64,000 bases of DNA from Camarhynchus parvulus (Eukaryota > Chordata > Aves > Passeriformes > Thraupidae), in NCBI RefSeq assembly GCF_901933205.1, contig NC_044573.1, forward strand, positions 29,013,493 to 29,077,492, written 5' to 3'. Every line of letters starts with the position of its first letter. Within the stretch, counting starts at the first letter, position 1. The position numbers and the translations under genes are program-made. The notes beneath the pieces are model-generated. The model did not search any database, was not told the DNA's origin, and worked only from the letters and a program-made list of their open reading frames with translations. Of the stretch, positions 61,154-64,000 are shown piece after piece.

Positions 61154-64000
61154 ATTTAATTTCTACATTGCCTATGCCAATGCAGTCTAACTTATGATTT
61201 GAGGGGTGCATTTTTTCCTCGTCACTGATTGTGCTAAAAAAAGTCATCACAATATTAAAAGTATTTTGCAGGCAAAATTTGTTCATTCATTCAATTTCAG
61301 AACCTAAGAGAATGTTTATAACTGAATACTTCTTTCCTGCACGTACCTATATAACCCAAGAGAAGGGAGAAAAGGGAAACTAATCTAGTTTGCTCAGGAT
61401 TGCTTTGCTAGGACCTTTGTTTTGTTTTGATGTGTACTATGAGTAGTGTAGGTGGTAAGATGAGAGACATTTGTGCAGAGACGATTCATAATGTAAAAAT
61501 CCAATTAGGAATTTTTTTGTCTCGTATTTTGCCAGGGAGAAATAGGCAGAGATCAAAAGAGAAAAAAACAGAGTCTTTTGTTGGCAGTTCTGCTGAATGT
61601 AAGGACTAGATTTTTGTTTGCTTTCTGATAAATCAGTTTCTTTATAGATTTCAATACATAAGAATCTGCAGCAACAGGTTATAAAATCTGAACAGTTTTC
61701 TTATATTTTCTATCTGTTGAGACAACTTTATGAATTCGGAACCTGAAATGCATGCTGAGGATTTAAAATCAAGTTTGCAGTATAAACAATTGGTAGCAGC
61801 AATATCTAAAAAAGCTCCTGTGTGAAAATAAATGTTTGGCAGTTTAGGTAGTGTTCTCAAACCATTTTGTCTTGGTACACTATTAATATATGTTCAGCTG
61901 AAGTGGTCTTTTCTAAGTTTTTGTGATGGAAATCCCATATAACCTCTGCCTTTTGAAATAACATGCCTAAACCTCTGTGATTTTGAGAATTCTTAGTGGT
62001 TTTTAGTATTTCTCTAAAAGCAATAGACTAAGGTAGCCTCCCCAGGATGTGCAGCAATTTCAAAACTGTAAAATTCTTTTCTGAGATTAGTACATCTGAG
62101 GACTGCAGTTACATGTACAGTTAGAATTTATTTTTTCCTCTAATGAAAAGGTACTTTGCTTTAACAAAGAAGGAAATGTTTCAGTGCATGTTTTTATACC
62201 TACAGCATTCAATTTTTTTAAATTTGGCACACACTGTATAAGACACAGTATTTGTTCCATCATTTAAAATGTTTGAAGTTCAATTGGGTCAATCAGTAAA
62301 CTTTTGGCAATATTTAAATATATTTATTTCAAGAATGAATGAAACTTTAAGGTTTAAGATTAGTTGTGGGGCCTAACTTGTGACCTGTGAATTGAACTCA
62401 TTCTATTTGTATTTATTGTACATTAATATTCTCTTGAATTTATTTAAAAACCCAGTGGTCATGTTTGACTGCGTTTTTTACTGGATGAGATAGGAAAAAT
62501 AGGATTTCAGTGCGTGAGCATATGAGATTAAACACCACTTTTGACAAAAATGCATGCTATCTGGGTTAGTGCTGCAGTCTAGAAGAAATTACAACTTTCT
62601 GCTTTCCTAGGTTCCCCTTTGGTACCAATTGTTAACTTCTTTCCACTCCGACAAATCTGTAATATTGTATTATGAGCACCAAATAGCATTGTTATTTCAG
62701 CACAGGTGCTTTCATTTCCATGTGTGGTAAAAATACTACTGGTCATACATACTACTTTGAATAGTCCTTAAAATGCTTTGGGATTTATATAGATAAAAGG
62801 CATGATATAACATAAGGTTAATAATGTCTTCACCAGGGAGTATTAATTACTTTAAAAGTTACCTGAGTTTAAAAGTTATCGTGGTCTAACTGTGAAACTG
62901 TACTTGTAGTAAATATGAAAATAAAGTATTGCTTTCAGGAAATGATTGCACCTATTCTGATCCTGATTTTTTCATAGAAAAATTTTTCAATTTCAAACTA
63001 TGACAAGTGTACCTAAGTACAACTGAAGAGCCCCTTTACCTGTAACATATTATTTAGAAAGGAAACTAAAGATATACTGAGGTCTCTCTCATCTACCAGA
63101 TATAAAGATAGGCACCTCCTATTCCTCAATTTGTATGCACTTCCTTATAGCATAGTTCTATTGGAACTGTAGTTTATATTCATTAGACAGAGATATCCAT
63201 CTAAACTGTGAAATGACTGTAGCTGTCAGAACATCTTCCTACAGATATCCCTCTGATTGTAGCACAAAATTGGAGAAAATTTATTTGATATCAATCTTGA
63301 ATGCTATCAGTACTTTCTCTTTTTTCCCCTTGCTCTTCTTTGAAAAGTTCAGAAGCAAAAAATCCTTAAGAAGAAAAAGAAGGATTCCTTAAAAGAAAAT
63401 TTTGTAAGTTTTCACTGAGACATTCTCTCAAAAAACTCTGAACACACAGAATTGATGTCTCTTATGCATTGGCTAGTCACTAATTCACTCATACAGGAAA
63501 ATCATGTTCTTCTGCTGTCTAAATATTTTGATTCAAGGAAGAAAAGATTTCACTGGAATGGTGTAAGTTGCCAAGTGGAGGTGGTTTGCAATATGGGCTT
63601 AACAACTACATTTATCAGCTGCAAAATAGTTTTGTCCCAGTGGTCCTGCTCTCTTTCATGTATTATCTCAGTCAGTGTTTTGGCAGCCGTGCTTAACATA
63701 TTATTCTTCCAGATAGTAGCAGCTTCTGTTAGTCTAGTTGTGATTTTCAAACAGCTTTTCATATATCTTTGTCCTGTTTAAGAAGCTTTCTCTTTCTTAG
63801 GTCCTCAATCCTTAAGAACGTTGTTTAGACCTGTAGCATCCATTTCAGGCTATTTTTAGTGAAAACATTTATAATAACAGCTGCCACAAATAAAGGATTC
63901 AGGAAATACATAAATTCCTGTATAAGGAAAAACTCCTGCACTGTTTCACTGACTTAAGATGGGTAAGAATTAGATTAAGATGGACGGCTTAGGTTCCAGC

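Larger units (their letters stand above)
59420..64000 (+). other. KIF6 intron 6 (incomplete)
   Basis: At least 4,581 bases. It contains a CR1 3' end (59771-59922) and an LTR (about 60548-61153). The remaining 2.8 kb to the window edge is AT-rich with no exon recognised. I looked for a frame encoding the kinesin switch I and switch II motifs and found none. Confidence 0.85.

Noticed and set aside
63452..63781. 109-codon frame near the right edge
   Set aside because: No kinesin similarity, no recognised domain and no splice framing. Probably chance.
59420..64000. KIF6 exon 7 (switch I, N-x2-S-x-R-S-H) within the window
   Set aside because: No frame in this stretch encodes the motif next to a usable acceptor, so the exon lies beyond position 64000.

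Overview
The window is nuclear DNA of a bird. It is AT-rich and gene-sparse, its interspersed repeats are mostly CR1-type LINEs in several states of decay, it holds two LTRs of a type common in neoavian genomes, and no mammalian-type SINEs are visible. The bird identity is an inference from repeat content. I cannot name the species.

The one gene identified with confidence is KIF6, a kinesin motor gene on the + strand. Its first six coding exons lie at 32707-32772, 33609-33715, 35701-35775, 47847-47994, 50542-50651 and 59290-59419. They splice in frame into the first 212 residues, including the P-loop GQTGSGKT. Exon 6 stops just before the switch I region, so the rest of the motor domain, the stalk and the tail lie beyond position 64000. 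KIF6 starts in a CpG island (about 32310-32960). The island holds a 31-bp minisatellite and, about 20 bp before the ATG, two head-to-tail RFX-type half-sites.

Positions 1-32300 are mostly non-coding upstream sequence: a decayed CR1 of about 2.2 kb cut by the left edge, smaller CR1 relics near 12.3, 19.8 and 27.3 kb, and long stretches where I recognise nothing. One reading frame there looks genuinely coding. At 15529-15871 (+) an ATG opens a signal-peptide-like sequence and a cysteine-rich segment that ends at a strong splice donor. It may be the first exon of an unrecognised secreted or membrane protein. A TATA-box segment ending in a good splice donor (25386-25716) and a small minus-strand frame at 17237-17476 are weaker candidates. 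In mammals the gene divergent from KIF6 is DAAM2 (established synteny), but I see none of its coding exons.

The KIF6 introns carry a CR1 in sense orientation with internal deletions (34.8-35.2 kb), antisense CR1-family relics at 40.2 and 46.1 kb, a CR1 3' end (59.8 kb), a complete solo LTR with a perfect 5-bp target duplication (56199-56829) and a second LTR (about 60548-61153). Both LTRs are antisense to KIF6. I found no RNA gene, CRISPR array or prokaryotic feature.
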